Shown: one piece after another, positions 53,142-61,096 of the stretch
Layout: each line of letters begins with the position of its first letter
Numbering within the stretch: position 1 is the stretch's first letter
From: Leptolyngbya sp. FACHB-8
GTDB lineage: Bacteria > Cyanobacteriota > Cyanobacteriia > Elainellales > Elainellaceae
NCBI RefSeq assembly: GCF_014695575.1
Contig: NZ_JACJOO010000018.1
Span: 24,586 to 88,585 of the forward strand
Direction of reading: 5' to 3'
Length of the DNA stretch: 64,000 nt
Translations under genes and position numbers: made by a program
Notes under the pieces: model-generated
The model's input: the letters and a program-made list of their open reading frames with translations, nothing else
Told to the model about the DNA's origin: nothing
The model's database searches: none

Positions 53142-53978
53142 TCATCGATACGCAGGAAGAAGAGAAAGGGTAGCGACCGCTAAAAACAACAGGGCAGAGC
53201 CCGTCTCTAACATCGCGACATATTTAATGTTTGTTGTACAGTACCAATCACGCTTGAAAAAAATAATACCGTACTTGAGCAAAACTACACCAAAAGACAA
53301 CGCAGTGATAGGTGATAGCCAGCCTATAGACCACAATCCTGTAACAGCCAGTGTTGCGATCGCATGATAAACCAAGCTCGGCATTACAGAATGGGATTTG
53401 TCTTTGCGAAACTTAACCGTAAAGATCGCACTAGAAAAGAAAAGTGTATTCAAAATCCATAAGCCAAGCACAGAGATGGTAAAGCTTCCTGTTGTAACTG
53501 TATAAGCGAGCGGAGCACATAAGCACACAGCCGCAAACGTAATCAACTCATTGAGAGCAGATTTTTGCTCACGAAAGAAGACTGAAACCACATCAATCAA
53601 AAACGCAGCGATCGCCCCCAAGTAAATCCATAGCAACGGAGACCATGCGCCTTGAAGCCAGTAGAGGTAGAGAGCGATCGCCCCTGCGACACTCGAATAC
53701 AAGCTACCCCAAAATAGAAAGCGGGGTTTAAGACTGCGACGTTGTTTAATTTGTAAAGCCCATGGATGCTCAGCCTGAAAACCGCAGAAGGCACAAATGA
53801 GAGCCAAGGTCGTCACCCAACTCCATTGCTGAGCGGCAGCGGCTCCCGTCAAAAATGACACGAGCAGCATAATGTAGACACCGTGATCATGGGAGAACAC
53901 GGGGCGGTACCAGACCTGAGCATTGGGCTTGTGGGCAGGGGAAAGGGTAGGGGTTTGATTTTGTGTTGAAGCATCCAT
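53142..53978 (-). CDS. YwiC-like family membrane protein
   Basis: 278 residues with about eight predicted transmembrane helices. The family motif near the N-terminus is PVFSHDHGVYIMLLVSFLTG, comparable to the EHG motif of YwiC. RDWYCTTNIKYVAMLETGSA near the C-terminus is also conserved in style. The function is unknown; in Bacillus subtilis ywiC lies near nitrate-reductase genes. Here it is 2.7 kb from the NO reductase gene, a suggestive but weak link. Confidence 0.78.
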   Translation of the reverse strand: MDASTQNQTPTLSPAHKPNAQVWYRPVFSHDHGVYIMLLVSFLTGAAAAQQWSWVTTLALICAFCGFQAEHPWALQIKQRRSLKPRFLFWGSLYSSVAGAIALYLYWLQGAWSPLLWIYLGAIAAFLIDVVSVFFREQKSALNELITFAAVCLCAPLAYTVTTGSFTISVLGLWILNTLFFSSAIFTVKFRKDKSHSVMPSLVYHAIATLAVTGLWSIGWLSPITALSFGVVLLKYGIIFFKRDWYCTTNIKYVAMLETGSALLFLAVATLSLLPAYR

Positions 53979-54022
53979 GGTGGCATCGCAGATACAGTTA
54001 TCAAATTTGTGATCAAGGGACG

Positions 54023-54102
54023 GAAAGGGTTTCTAAACCTACACTCCAGGGTCTGTGTTAAACGTTATTTTCTACACGATTCATGTATCAAGAAACCCTT
54101 TC
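54023..54102 (-). terminator. Long-loop inverted repeat after the Arg/Gln-rich gene
   Basis: GAAAGGGTTTCT (54023-54034) and AGAAACCCTTTC (54091-54102) are exact complements. It lies 30 bp beyond the minus-strand stop at 54132 and ahead of the ywiC-like start. Confidence 0.55.
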
Positions 54103-54131
54103 ATAATTGCATAACTTTTGTTACCAACATG

Positions 54132-54593
54132 TTAATAACGCCTGAGCTGCTCTCGGCGTTGTTCATTCCATTCATCAAGTCGTTGTTGAGTACGTTCTCG
54201 CTGTTCCTGTTGGTAGTCATTCCAATTATCTCGTTGCCGATCCCAAAGTTCCTCTTGGCGATCCTCAAATTGAAGCTGATAGCGTTCTTGCCGCCGTTGT
54301 TGTTCGTTTTGATAGCGTTCTTCTCGTTGTCGCTGCCATGTTTCTGGAATAACATCTTCAGAATCAACTTCTGGGTCGAGGATAATATCTATCGACGGCG
54401 ATTGCCTGGGAGTAGTTACCCGTGGAGGGCTTGCAGCAACAGCACTGATAAATAGATTAGAAAATAGGACGAGACAAAGGAGCTCTAGGGTGTGTCTGAG
54501 AGTTATCTCGAATGCCTTTTCCGTATACTTTGCGAGCAAAAAACCAATCTTTAAAGCAGACCCTGCTTCCAGACGATTCCATGGATACAACAT
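54132..54593 (-). CDS. Exported or membrane-anchored Arg/Gln/Glu-rich protein, unknown function
   Basis: 153 residues from the ATG at 54593; a GTG six bases upstream is possible. A hydrophobic helix (about 36-53, LELLCLVLFSNLFISAVA) followed by AS suggests a signal peptide with a long N-region or an anchor. After a Pro/Thr/Ser stretch, residues about 85-153 are a highly charged coil with repeated RQxxRxxxxQ patterns and many Trp/Tyr. Such tails occur in cyanobacterial extracytoplasmic proteins of unknown role. The hydrophobic plus-strand frame over the same DNA looks like a shadow of this charged coding sequence. Confidence 0.55.
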   Translation of the reverse strand: MLYPWNRLEAGSALKIGFLLAKYTEKAFEITLRHTLELLCLVLFSNLFISAVAASPPRVTTPRQSPSIDIILDPEVDSEDVIPETWQRQREERYQNEQQRRQERYQLQFEDRQEELWDRQRDNWNDYQQEQRERTQQRLDEWNEQRREQLRRY

Positions 54594-54764
54594 AAGCACT
54601 CTCTCTATTGACGATTGCTCCGGCTGAGAGGACTAATCTTTACCACATTTCACGTAACAAGGTAGTGCCTCTATACTAGCCAAAATTAGCCTGAGTAGCC
54701 GCAAGCTTTTCAGCCTCGTTTTATGCTGATTCTCAGTACAGAGGAAAACCTTTAAAGCCCATTT

Positions 54765-54798
54765 TTTTTGTTGTGGAAGTTCTTCTCCACAACAAAAA
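54765..54798. repeat. Perfect 13-bp hairpin upstream of the TVP38 gene
   Basis: TTTTTGTTGTGGA (54765-54777) pairs with TCCACAACAAAAA (54786-54798). It lies between divergent genes, 80 bp before the ATG at 54878, so a leader attenuator is more likely than a 3' terminator. Confidence 0.55.
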
Positions 54799-54877
54799 GC
54801 TGATACCGAACTGGGGTTACCTGAAGGTTAACGAATAAAGTTAACGTAGAGGAGATCGCCACTTCATCTTTGCTCCC

Positions 54878-55579
54878 ATGAAACGCAAGCAACGCAAAAA
54901 GCAGCCATTTCTAAACCGCCAAAATGCGATCGCTCTGGCTATTCTGCTGTTGTGCTTGCTGATTTATACCTGGTTTTGGAGACAGCCAGAGCGCGATCTA
55001 TTCTCTGCAAAAGGCCTAGAGCAAGCGATCCAAAGCTGGGGATGGCGAGGAGTATTGGCTTACATAAGCATCCTCATGCTTTCTGTTGTCATTAGCCCAA
55101 TTCCCAGTGCTCCTTTAGCAGTTGTTGCAGGTATGGTATGGGGGCCAGTTCGGGCAGGGATTTATAGCGTCATTGGCGGTTTTTTAGGAGGCCTACTAGC
55201 CTACTTTATTGGATACACATTGGGACGTTCAGTCGTATATTCGCTAACGGGAAAACTAATCTATTTCTCAAAAAATCGAGGGGAAATTTATTTGGGATGG
55301 ATTATTTTCATCACCCGTCTGCTACCCGTTTTATCATTTGATTTAATCAGCTACGGAGCTGGTATAAGCGGGCTCTCCCTGCCTATTTATGCTACAGCTA
55401 CGCTACTCGGTATGATTCCATCTACTTTTTTTCTGACGTTTTTAGGAGCAACATTTGTAGTTGGTTTGCCACTAGGAATAATTTTCTCTACTCTGTTTCT
55501 CATTCTATTATTTGGTTTACCCTACGGAATTCATCGCTATAACTGGTTTAATATGCGAGATATTATCCGTTTTGAGTAA
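54878..55579 (+). CDS. TVP38/TMEM64-family (VTT domain) membrane protein
   Basis: 233 residues with about six membrane segments. A Lys/Arg-rich N-terminus (MKRKQRKKQ) precedes the first helix. The VTT/SNARE-associated domain shows PIPSAPLAVVAGMVWGP, GGFLGGLLAYFIGYTLGR and FITRLLPVLSFDLISYGAG, the last the family hallmark. Related proteins (DedA, TMEM41B) move lipids across membranes; this subfamily's substrate is unproven. A second, divergent member is encoded at 63162-63860. Confidence 0.9.
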   Translation: MKRKQRKKQPFLNRQNAIALAILLLCLLIYTWFWRQPERDLFSAKGLEQAIQSWGWRGVLAYISILMLSVVISPIPSAPLAVVAGMVWGPVRAGIYSVIGGFLGGLLAYFIGYTLGRSVVYSLTGKLIYFSKNRGEIYLGWIIFITRLLPVLSFDLISYGAGISGLSLPIYATATLLGMIPSTFFLTFLGATFVVGLPLGIIFSTLFLILLFGLPYGIHRYNWFNMRDIIRFE

Positions 55580-55630
55580 CTTCTATATTTAAGTACCGTA
55601 CATAGAGCAGTCTTAGTCAGCCTAAGGCTG

Positions 55631-55694
55631 TTCAGTTTTATTGTGAAAGAGGACGTAGGGTTAACCCCACGTCCTCTTTCACAATAAAACTGAA
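55631..55694. terminator. 30-bp stem between convergent TVP38 and gvpA genes
   Basis: Arms 55631-55660 and 55665-55694 pair with a single mismatch around a TTAA loop. It lies 52 bp past the TVP38 stop and 74 bp past the gvpA stop, and should terminate both. Confidence 0.85.
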
Positions 55695-55767
55695 TATGAG
55701 TTAATAGCCAGCCGTGAGGATTAACCTACAAGTGCTTTCAGCATCGAAACAGCATCTTCTACTGTGC

Positions 55768-55986
55768 TTATGCAACAGGAGCAGCGGCCGTTGCGGTCAA
55801 GCCTACAGCCTCAGCATACTTGAGGTAGGTTTCAACCGAAGCAATAACGATACGAGCTTCGATAGCGAGTAGCTCAATTCCTACCAATGAAACCCGAACC
55901 CAAGCATCAACCACAACACCTTTGTCAAGGATACGGTCAACAACTTCAGCCAAGCTTGAGGAGGAGTTTACCTTTTCAACAGCCAT
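55768..55986 (-). CDS. gvpA: Gas vesicle structural protein GvpA
   Basis: 72 residues, nearly identical to the canonical cyanobacterial Gvp[41 protein letters not shown] and [20 protein letters not shown] motifs (here [17 protein letters not shown]). GvpA forms the ribbed wall of gas vesicles. AAGGA lies 7 bases before the ATG. It is a single gene here: a strong hairpin closes it downstream and no other gvp gene (C, N, J, K, F, G, L, V, W) is within the window. Either the others are elsewhere or more gvpA copies exist. Confidence 0.97.
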   Translation of the reverse strand: MAVEKVNSSSSLAEVVDRILDKGVVVDAWVRVSLVGIELLAIEARIVIASVETYLKYAEAVGLTATAAAPVA

Positions 55987-56636
55987 TTGAGTATTCCTTA
56001 ATTTCAGGGAGTAACTTGTTTATGCGTAACACCGCGTTGTTTCGAAGCTTTTTCGGCCTCACTGTATCCGAGGATAAGCGATGAGCCTGAAGGAGTTCTC
56101 CGGATTTGCACTTAATTTTGTTGTTCTCTATTTTTTAGAAATGCTGTAATTCCTGTGGTTACAAGACAATTCTTTACTTGTGTTATCAATCATCACTATA
56201 AGTTCACAAAAGCGATGATAGTGACATTCTATTAATAATATTCTATGTCATTCCACCGAGTCACTATAATCTTGCTTTTTTTCACTCGTATTTTCACTGA
56301 GTGCATGACCTAGTACGTTGAGGCGGAAATCCATCACCTATGTTTTTGTGTAGGGCACGTCTGTGACAGGCCAGAAAAGCGATCGCTTTATGAGGTAGCT
56401 CATAGAACGGAAAAACAAGCCTTGCCATAGTGAAAACATTGGAAGTGGAGTTGAGCCTCCTCACAACTTCCTCACATTCGGTATCTAAGCTTACAGAAAT
56501 CCAAATACCCCAAGTGGGTTGGCCTTTGCTGAAGCCTTTTCCAATTCATTGATATTTCTCCTGGCGTAAGACATTTCACTGTCCTTCAGCCCGGTTTAAA
56601 CCCTTCTCTTTAAAGCCTTTGCGAGAGACTGCCACG
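55987..56636. promoter_or_regulatory. Divergent upstream region of gvpA and norB
   Basis: 650 bp, AT-rich, no gene. TCACTAT occurs at 56194-56200 and 56262-56268 and inverted at 56219-56225. TATAAT at 56266-56271 could be a norB minus-10 box, which would give a leader of about 360 nt. TGACAT (56223-56228) and ATGTCA near 56246 form another small inverted pair. The assignments are tentative. Confidence 0.35.
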
Positions 56637-58952
56637 ATGACGAGTCCATCCATTAGTATTACAACACCCAAATCACCAACTCATAGACGGTGGCTGAGCT
56701 TACCAGCTTGGCTCGTGTTGATTTGTGTTGTTATGTTCTCTGTATTGTTAGGAGCCGGAGCCGCCATTTGGAAAAATGCGCCTCCAGTGCCAGCAACCAT
56801 TATTTCCCCACAACAAGACGTTATTCTGACTCAAGCCAACATCCAATCTGGCCAGGAAATTTATCTGGCGCGGGGTGGACAGCATATCGGTAGTGTATGG
56901 GGACATGGGAGCTATTTAGCCCCTGATTGGTCAGCAGACTTTCTCCACAAATGGGGGTTGGCTACAGCGGGTGTATTACAAACCGGCAGCGTCGATTTTA
57001 GCCAAGCAGATCTGGAAGCATTGCCAGTGGGCGATCGCGCCAGCCTTGAAGCCCGCGTTGCTGAGCAGTTCAAAACCAATCGCTACGATCCTGAAACTCA
57101 GGTTTTGGCGCTAACGAACGCTCAGACCCAGGCCTTAACCAAAGTATTCGCTGATTACCAAACCTTGCTGGCCCATGGTTCTCGGGACTTTTCTATCCCC
57201 AGCGGTTGGTTCACGAGCAATGAGCAAATTCAGGATGTCAGTGCATTCTTTGCATGGACAGCCTGGGCTGCTTCTGCGAACCGCTTTAATGCGCCTTTTT
57301 CTTACACGGCAAACTTTCCTCACGATCCATTGGTGGGGAACGAAGCGCCCGGTCAGTTTGTCATCTGGTCGATCGTATCAGTGGTTTTGCTCGTTGCGGG
57401 GATCGGCATCTTCCTGTTCGTCAACCTGAAAACGGAAGATGCAGACGAAGTACAAGAAGTTACTGCTCGTCCTGCAGTTCGCCTTGCCACTGCTAGCCAA
57501 AAAGTCACCACGCTATTCTTCGGCGTTGCAATGGCTCTGTTCCTGGTGCAAATCGGCATGGGTATGGTAACCGCCCATTATGCCGTTGAGGGAGATGGTT
57601 TCTACGGTGTGCCGTTGGATCAATTCCTCCCGTACGCCGCATCTCGTACCTGGCACCTGCAACTCGCAGTTTTCTGGATTGCGACTTGCTGGCTGGCTGC
57701 CGGCCTCTACTTTGGCCCTCGCTTTGGGAAGCATGAACCCAAGGGGCAGGCAATTGGAAATGCCGTTCTACTCGGTACGCTGACAATTGTGGTGGTAGGT
57801 TCCTGCATTGGTTCCTGGGCAGCTATTCAAGGCATTCTGGGTACGAAGCTCAGCTTCCTATTTGGGCACCAGGGTTACGAGTATGTAGAATTGGGCCGCT
57901 TCTGGCAAGTTCTCCTCATCGGTGGCATGGTCTTCTGGCTGTGGTTGATGTACCGTGCTCTGAAGCCTGCTCTGAAGCAGGAGGGTTCGAAGACGGGCCT
58001 GAATCACTTCTTCCTCTATAGTGCGATTACAATTCCCTTGTTCTACTCCGCCGGGTTGATGTACTCTAACCACACCCCAATGAGTGTTGCCGAATACTGG
58101 CGCTGGTGGGTTGTGCATCTCTGGGTCGAAGGGTTCTTTGAAGTGTTTGCAACGGTGGCGATCGCCTACCTATGCAGCGAGCTCGGCTTTCTCAAACGCT
58201 CTGCCGCTCTCAAAGCCACCTATCTGACCACGATTCTGTTCCTTGGCAGCGGTATTATTGGCACCTTACACCATCTGTACTTTGCTGGAACTCCAGTATT
58301 CATCACAGCAATGGGTTCGGTAGCCTCCGCATTGGAAGTTGTGCCTCTGACGCTGATCGGTTTTGAAGTCGCAAAGTCTGCCAAGTTGGCGAAGAATGCT
58401 CAAGGTTTCTACCGAATGCCATTGCGCTTCTTCATCGCTACCTGTATTTGGAACTTGATTGGTGCCGGTGTATTTGGCTTCCTGATTAATCCGCCGATCG
58501 TGCTTTACTACTCACAAGGCTTAAACACCACTCCTATTCACGCTCATTCTGCTCTGTTTGGGGTGTACGGTTCTCTGGCCCTGGCGCTGATGTTGTTTGC
58601 CTTGCGTGAAATCACTCCCGAGAAAGCCTGGAATGAACGATTGTTGAATTTTGCCTTCTGGCATATTAATGGTGGTCTTGCCGTCATGATGATCTTTGGG
58701 TTGATTCCAAACGGTTTCTACCAACTGATTCAATCCGTGAACTATGGCACCTGGTATGCTCGCAGTGCTGAAGTGATTCACTCTCGTTTTATGGAATGGA
58801 CAGTTTGGCTCCGCATTCCCGGCGATATCATCTTTACAGTTGGGGCTCTGGCAATAATGGTGTTCGTAGTTCAAGCTATTTGGGCTATCCTACACCAACC
58901 TACGCAGAATCACCCTGAGCTGGCTGAAATTAAGCCTATTGCCGAAGCTTAA
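56637..58952 (+). CDS. norB: Quinol-dependent nitric oxide reductase (qNor)
   Basis: 771 residues from the ATG at 56637; an upstream TTG at 56619 is less likely. It is an integral membrane heme-copper oxidase relative that reduces 2 NO to N2O with quinol electrons. The N-terminal helix and soluble domain (about 60-240, SGQEIYLARGGQHIGSVWGH) replace the NorC subunit. Metal-site His residues appear in SRTWHLQLAVFW, WWVVHLWVEGFFEVFATVAI (with the FeB-site Glu), IGTLHHLYFAG and IHAHSALFGVYG. About 14 helices are expected. No norQ/norD accessory genes are adjacent, as usual for qNor. A role in NO detoxification is more likely than denitrification. Confidence 0.94.
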   Translation: MTSPSISITTPKSPTHRRWLSLPAWLVLICVVMFSVLLGAGAAIWKNAPPVPATIISPQQDVILTQANIQSGQEIYLARGGQHIGSVWGHGSYLAPDWSADFLHKWGLATAGVLQTGSVDFSQADLEALPVGDRASLEARVAEQFKTNRYDPETQVLALTNAQTQALTKVFADYQTLLAHGSRDFSIPSGWFTSNEQIQDVSAFFAWTAWAASANRFNAPFSYTANFPHDPLVGNEAPGQFVIWSIVSVVLLVAGIGIFLFVNLKTEDADEVQEVTARPAVRLATASQKVTTLFFGVAMALFLVQIGMGMVTAHYAVEGDGFYGVPLDQFLPYAASRTWHLQLAVFWIATCWLAAGLYFGPRFGKHEPKGQAIGNAVLLGTLTIVVVGSCIGSWAAIQGILGTKLSFLFGHQGYEYVELGRFWQVLLIGGMVFWLWLMYRALKPALKQEGSKTGLNHFFLYSAITIPLFYSAGLMYSNHTPMSVAEYWRWWVVHLWVEGFFEVFATVAIAYLCSELGFLKRSAALKATYLTTILFLGSGIIGTLHHLYFAGTPVFITAMGSVASALEVVPLTLIGFEVAKSAKLAKNAQGFYRMPLRFFIATCIWNLIGAGVFGFLINPPIVLYYSQGLNTTPIHAHSALFGVYGSLALALMLFALREITPEKAWNERLLNFAFWHINGGLAVMMIFGLIPNGFYQLIQSVNYGTWYARSAEVIHSRFMEWTVWLRIPGDIIFTVGALAIMVFVVQAIWAILHQPTQNHPELAEIKPIAEA

Positions 58953-58981
58953 ACGGCACTTCCACCCTATCTTTATGTAGT

Positions 58982-59014
58982 GAATGTGCACGATGCAAAG
59001 TATCGTGCACATTC
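58982..59014 (+). terminator. Hairpin after norB
   Basis: GAATGTGCACGAT... at 58982-58996 pairs with 59000-59014 (15 bp, one mismatch), AAA loop. It is 29 bp after the stop. Confidence 0.65.
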
Positions 59015-59355
59015 GCTAATAGTTCAACTCAGGATCACAAATAAAACAACCCGTAATTTCCTATTGAGAGTAGTGGTTCTATCGCTACTCCCAATACAAA
59101 AAATACACGCTTTTTGCTCCAACAAATGGATATGGCAATAAAGTTCAAGCAAATTCAAGCCACAGATTTTACCACCCCAAGGAAATAATATGAACTTTAG
59201 AAGCACGGTAAAGCCTGATACAACTTATGGTTTATGTTTATTCTTTAGAATTCCTACTTTTCGCACGCCTCAGCTCTTCCAATAGAACCCTGTCTTGGAA
59301 TCATATTTTTCTTAAAACGTGAGTATGACGTGTAGATAATCAGGTAGCTAGATTG
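59015..59355. other. Spacer norB to coiled-coil gene, with a dispersed 27-bp motif
   Basis: No gene is supported; the minus frame 59024-59206 has no recognisable product. GGATCACAAATAAAAC... at 59032-59058 matches 23 of 27 bases of 30320-30346. An adjacent ATTGAGAGTAG / CTACTCCCAAT pair can form a hairpin. Confidence 0.35.
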
Positions 59356-59685
59356 ATGGATGTTGAAATGCTTCAAGCTCAGCTAATCGCATGCGAGCGC
59401 GCCATCCTTGAATTGAATTATCTGTTCAGTGAAACTCTGGAAAACCAGAAATTGTTGCTGAACTACAAGGATAAAGTTTTGGCTCAGGCTGATGAAGAGA
59501 GAACATATTTTTTGTCGTTTAAAATGCCTCTACCTCGATGGGCAAGGCAGCATTTAGGCGCACTAGAAGCAGAAATTAAGCGATCGAGAAAGGATATGGA
59601 AGCAATGAGCTGGAATATCCAGAACTGTCAGGCGTTTAAAGACAAGCTGGAGCATAAGCTGAGCCAGCATTTAGAAGATGCCTGA
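59356..59685 (+). CDS. Small coiled-coil protein of unknown function
   Basis: 109 residues from the ATG at 59356 (a TTG directly precedes it). The sequence is largely helical, with heptad-like spacing at about 3-48 (MLQAQLIACERAILELNYLF) and 70-108, separated by MPLPRWARQHLG. No transmembrane helix or known domain is seen. It is followed by a perfect 34-bp hairpin, which supports a real transcription unit ending here. Confidence 0.55.
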   Translation: MDVEMLQAQLIACERAILELNYLFSETLENQKLLLNYKDKVLAQADEERTYFLSFKMPLPRWARQHLGALEAEIKRSRKDMEAMSWNIQNCQAFKDKLEHKLSQHLEDA

Positions 59686-59731
59686 AACCGCTTTTGTATA
59701 AGAATCAACGTTTTATGGACCATTAGTTCGA

Positions 59732-59802
59732 ACAGTTTTTCTGAAACTCTTGGTTTTGCGTGCGCTTCGCGCACGCAAAACCAAGAGTTTCAGAAAAACT
59801 GT
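59732..59802 (+). terminator. Perfect 34-bp hairpin
   Basis: Arms 59732-59765 and 59769-59802 are exact complements with a TTC loop; tip GCGC-TTC-GCGC. It is the longest perfect stem in the window, 47 bp after the coiled-coil gene stop. Confidence 0.85.
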
Positions 59803-60086
59803 CCAGAGTATTGATGGACGAATAGAGCGTTGAGAAGAAAGTTGTGTGGTCTTGTGTAAATGCAGGTGGCGATCGCCTAACAAGCGAATGCCTTCCCCTG
59901 GCTCATCAGCTTGAACCAATCGTGCTTGCCCTTTGATAATGCAGATTGGAGGCAACACCAACGCATTTCACAAAGCAATTGAGGGCGTAGCGGCTGCGAA
60001 GGACCCTAGGGAACGTGAAAGAGGGTTATTTTTTGTGTATGAAGCACACGAAAAAACATCCTTTCACAAGCGGGGTTGAGGGTTCC
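59803..60086. other. Spacer before the SDR gene, with an imperfect leader hairpin
   Basis: About 284 bp. GTGAAAGAGGGTTA... at 60015 pairs imperfectly with ...CATCCTTTCAC ending at 60067, just before the SDR start. A minus-strand frame (59713-59961) reads through the 34-bp hairpin and is not credible as a gene, although its N-terminal half might be a decayed coding remnant. Confidence 0.35.
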
Positions 60087-60752
60087 ATGGCAATTTATGT
60101 AGTTACGGGTGCAAATCGAGGAATTGGATACGAATACTGCCGCCAACTTCAAGGCCAGGGCAACACAGTCATTGCCGTTTGCCGCGCAGTCTCTCAGGAG
60201 CTGAAGCAACTGGGTGTGCAGGTTGAAGAAGGGATTGATATTACCTCCGATGCTTCAGTGGCGGACTTGCGATCGCGCTTACAGGATACGGCGATCGATG
60301 TCCTCATCAATAATGCAGGCATTCTCAAACGCGTGACTCTAGACAATCTTGACTTTGATAGCATCCGTGAACAGTTTGAGGTGAATGCTCTTGGAGCTTT
60401 GCGTGTTACCCATGCTCTGCTGCCCAACCTCTCGTCTGGGTCCAAAGTTGTACTAATGACGAGCCGGATGGGGTCGATTGGTGATAATACGTCTGGAAGT
60501 TCTTATGGCTATCGTATGTCTAAGGTTGCACTATCCATGGCGGGTAAGTCATTAGCACATGATTTGAAAGAACGAGGGATTGCTGTCGCCATTCTCCATC
60601 CCGGTCTAGTTCAAACTCGAATGACCCATTTTACCCCCGGCGGCATTCCACCAGAAGTCTCCGTTCAAGGGCTGCTGGCACGAATTCATGAGTTGACGCT
60701 GGAGAATACAGGTACTTTTTGGCACAGTAACGGTGAGGTGCTGCCCTGGTAG
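60087..60752 (+). CDS. Short-chain dehydrogenase (SDR)
   Basis: 221 residues from the ATG at 60087, chosen because MAIYVVTGANRGIG is the usual SDR N-terminus and GAGGG lies about 5 bases upstream; an in-frame ATG at 60015 sits in a hairpin. Cofactor motif TGANRGIGYEYCRQL, VLINNAGILKR, and the catalytic Ser and Tyr-x-x-x-Lys in MTSRMGSIG and YGYRMSKVAL are intact. The family reduces or oxidises carbonyls or alcohols with NAD(P). The substrate is unknown and no operon partners are seen. Confidence 0.92.
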   Translation: MAIYVVTGANRGIGYEYCRQLQGQGNTVIAVCRAVSQELKQLGVQVEEGIDITSDASVADLRSRLQDTAIDVLINNAGILKRVTLDNLDFDSIREQFEVNALGALRVTHALLPNLSSGSKVVLMTSRMGSIGDNTSGSSYGYRMSKVALSMAGKSLAHDLKERGIAVAILHPGLVQTRMTHFTPGGIPPEVSVQGLLARIHELTLENTGTFWHSNGEVLPW

Positions 60753-61096
60753 ATGATTCTCCATTAAGCCGTTAGAAATGCAGCTAAATAAAACCCGGAT
60801 TTTTGTGGAAAGTGGTACTAAATCATACCTCCCACAGAAAGAATGACAGATTCAGTAGATCACAGGTATGTTCAAAAACCCAGAGGAAAGGGGCACTTGG
60901 GACCTCTTTCCTTTGGGTTTTTGAGCGTTTTCAATCTAAAGCAAATTTGCGTATCATTTTCTGTAACTGCTCAGCCAGGGAAAAACAGGGGGTTCAAAAT
61001 AAACATAGCCTGTAAAGGATGGTTTTGAGCTTAGAGGCCGAATTCAGCCTCATTCTTCCAACACGCATCCTGCCTTTCTTACGTCTGCACAATTCT
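60753..61096. other. Spacer with a terminator-like hairpin
   Basis: TCAAAAACCCAGAGGAAAGG... (60872-60894) pairs with 60902-60924 over 23 bp with three G-T or A-C mismatches, then TTTTTGA. It lies between the SDR and the GUN4-WD40 gene. No gene is supported in the remaining bases. Confidence 0.5.
60872..60924 (+). terminator. Imperfect 23-bp hairpin after the SDR gene
   Basis: Stem 60872-60894 with 60902-60924, loop of 7 bases, three mismatches. It is 120 bp past the stop, so it may belong to an extended 3' end. Confidence 0.55.

Noticed and set aside
54009..54455. Plus-strand 148-codon hydrophobic frame
   Set aside because: It lies opposite the charged minus-strand coding sequence; Arg/Gln/Glu codons read backwards give Leu/Phe-rich frames, so it is most likely a shadow.
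59713..59961. Minus-strand 82-codon frame
   Set aside because: Its C-terminal half is the 34-bp hairpin arms read as codons; no family is recognised. At most a decayed remnant.
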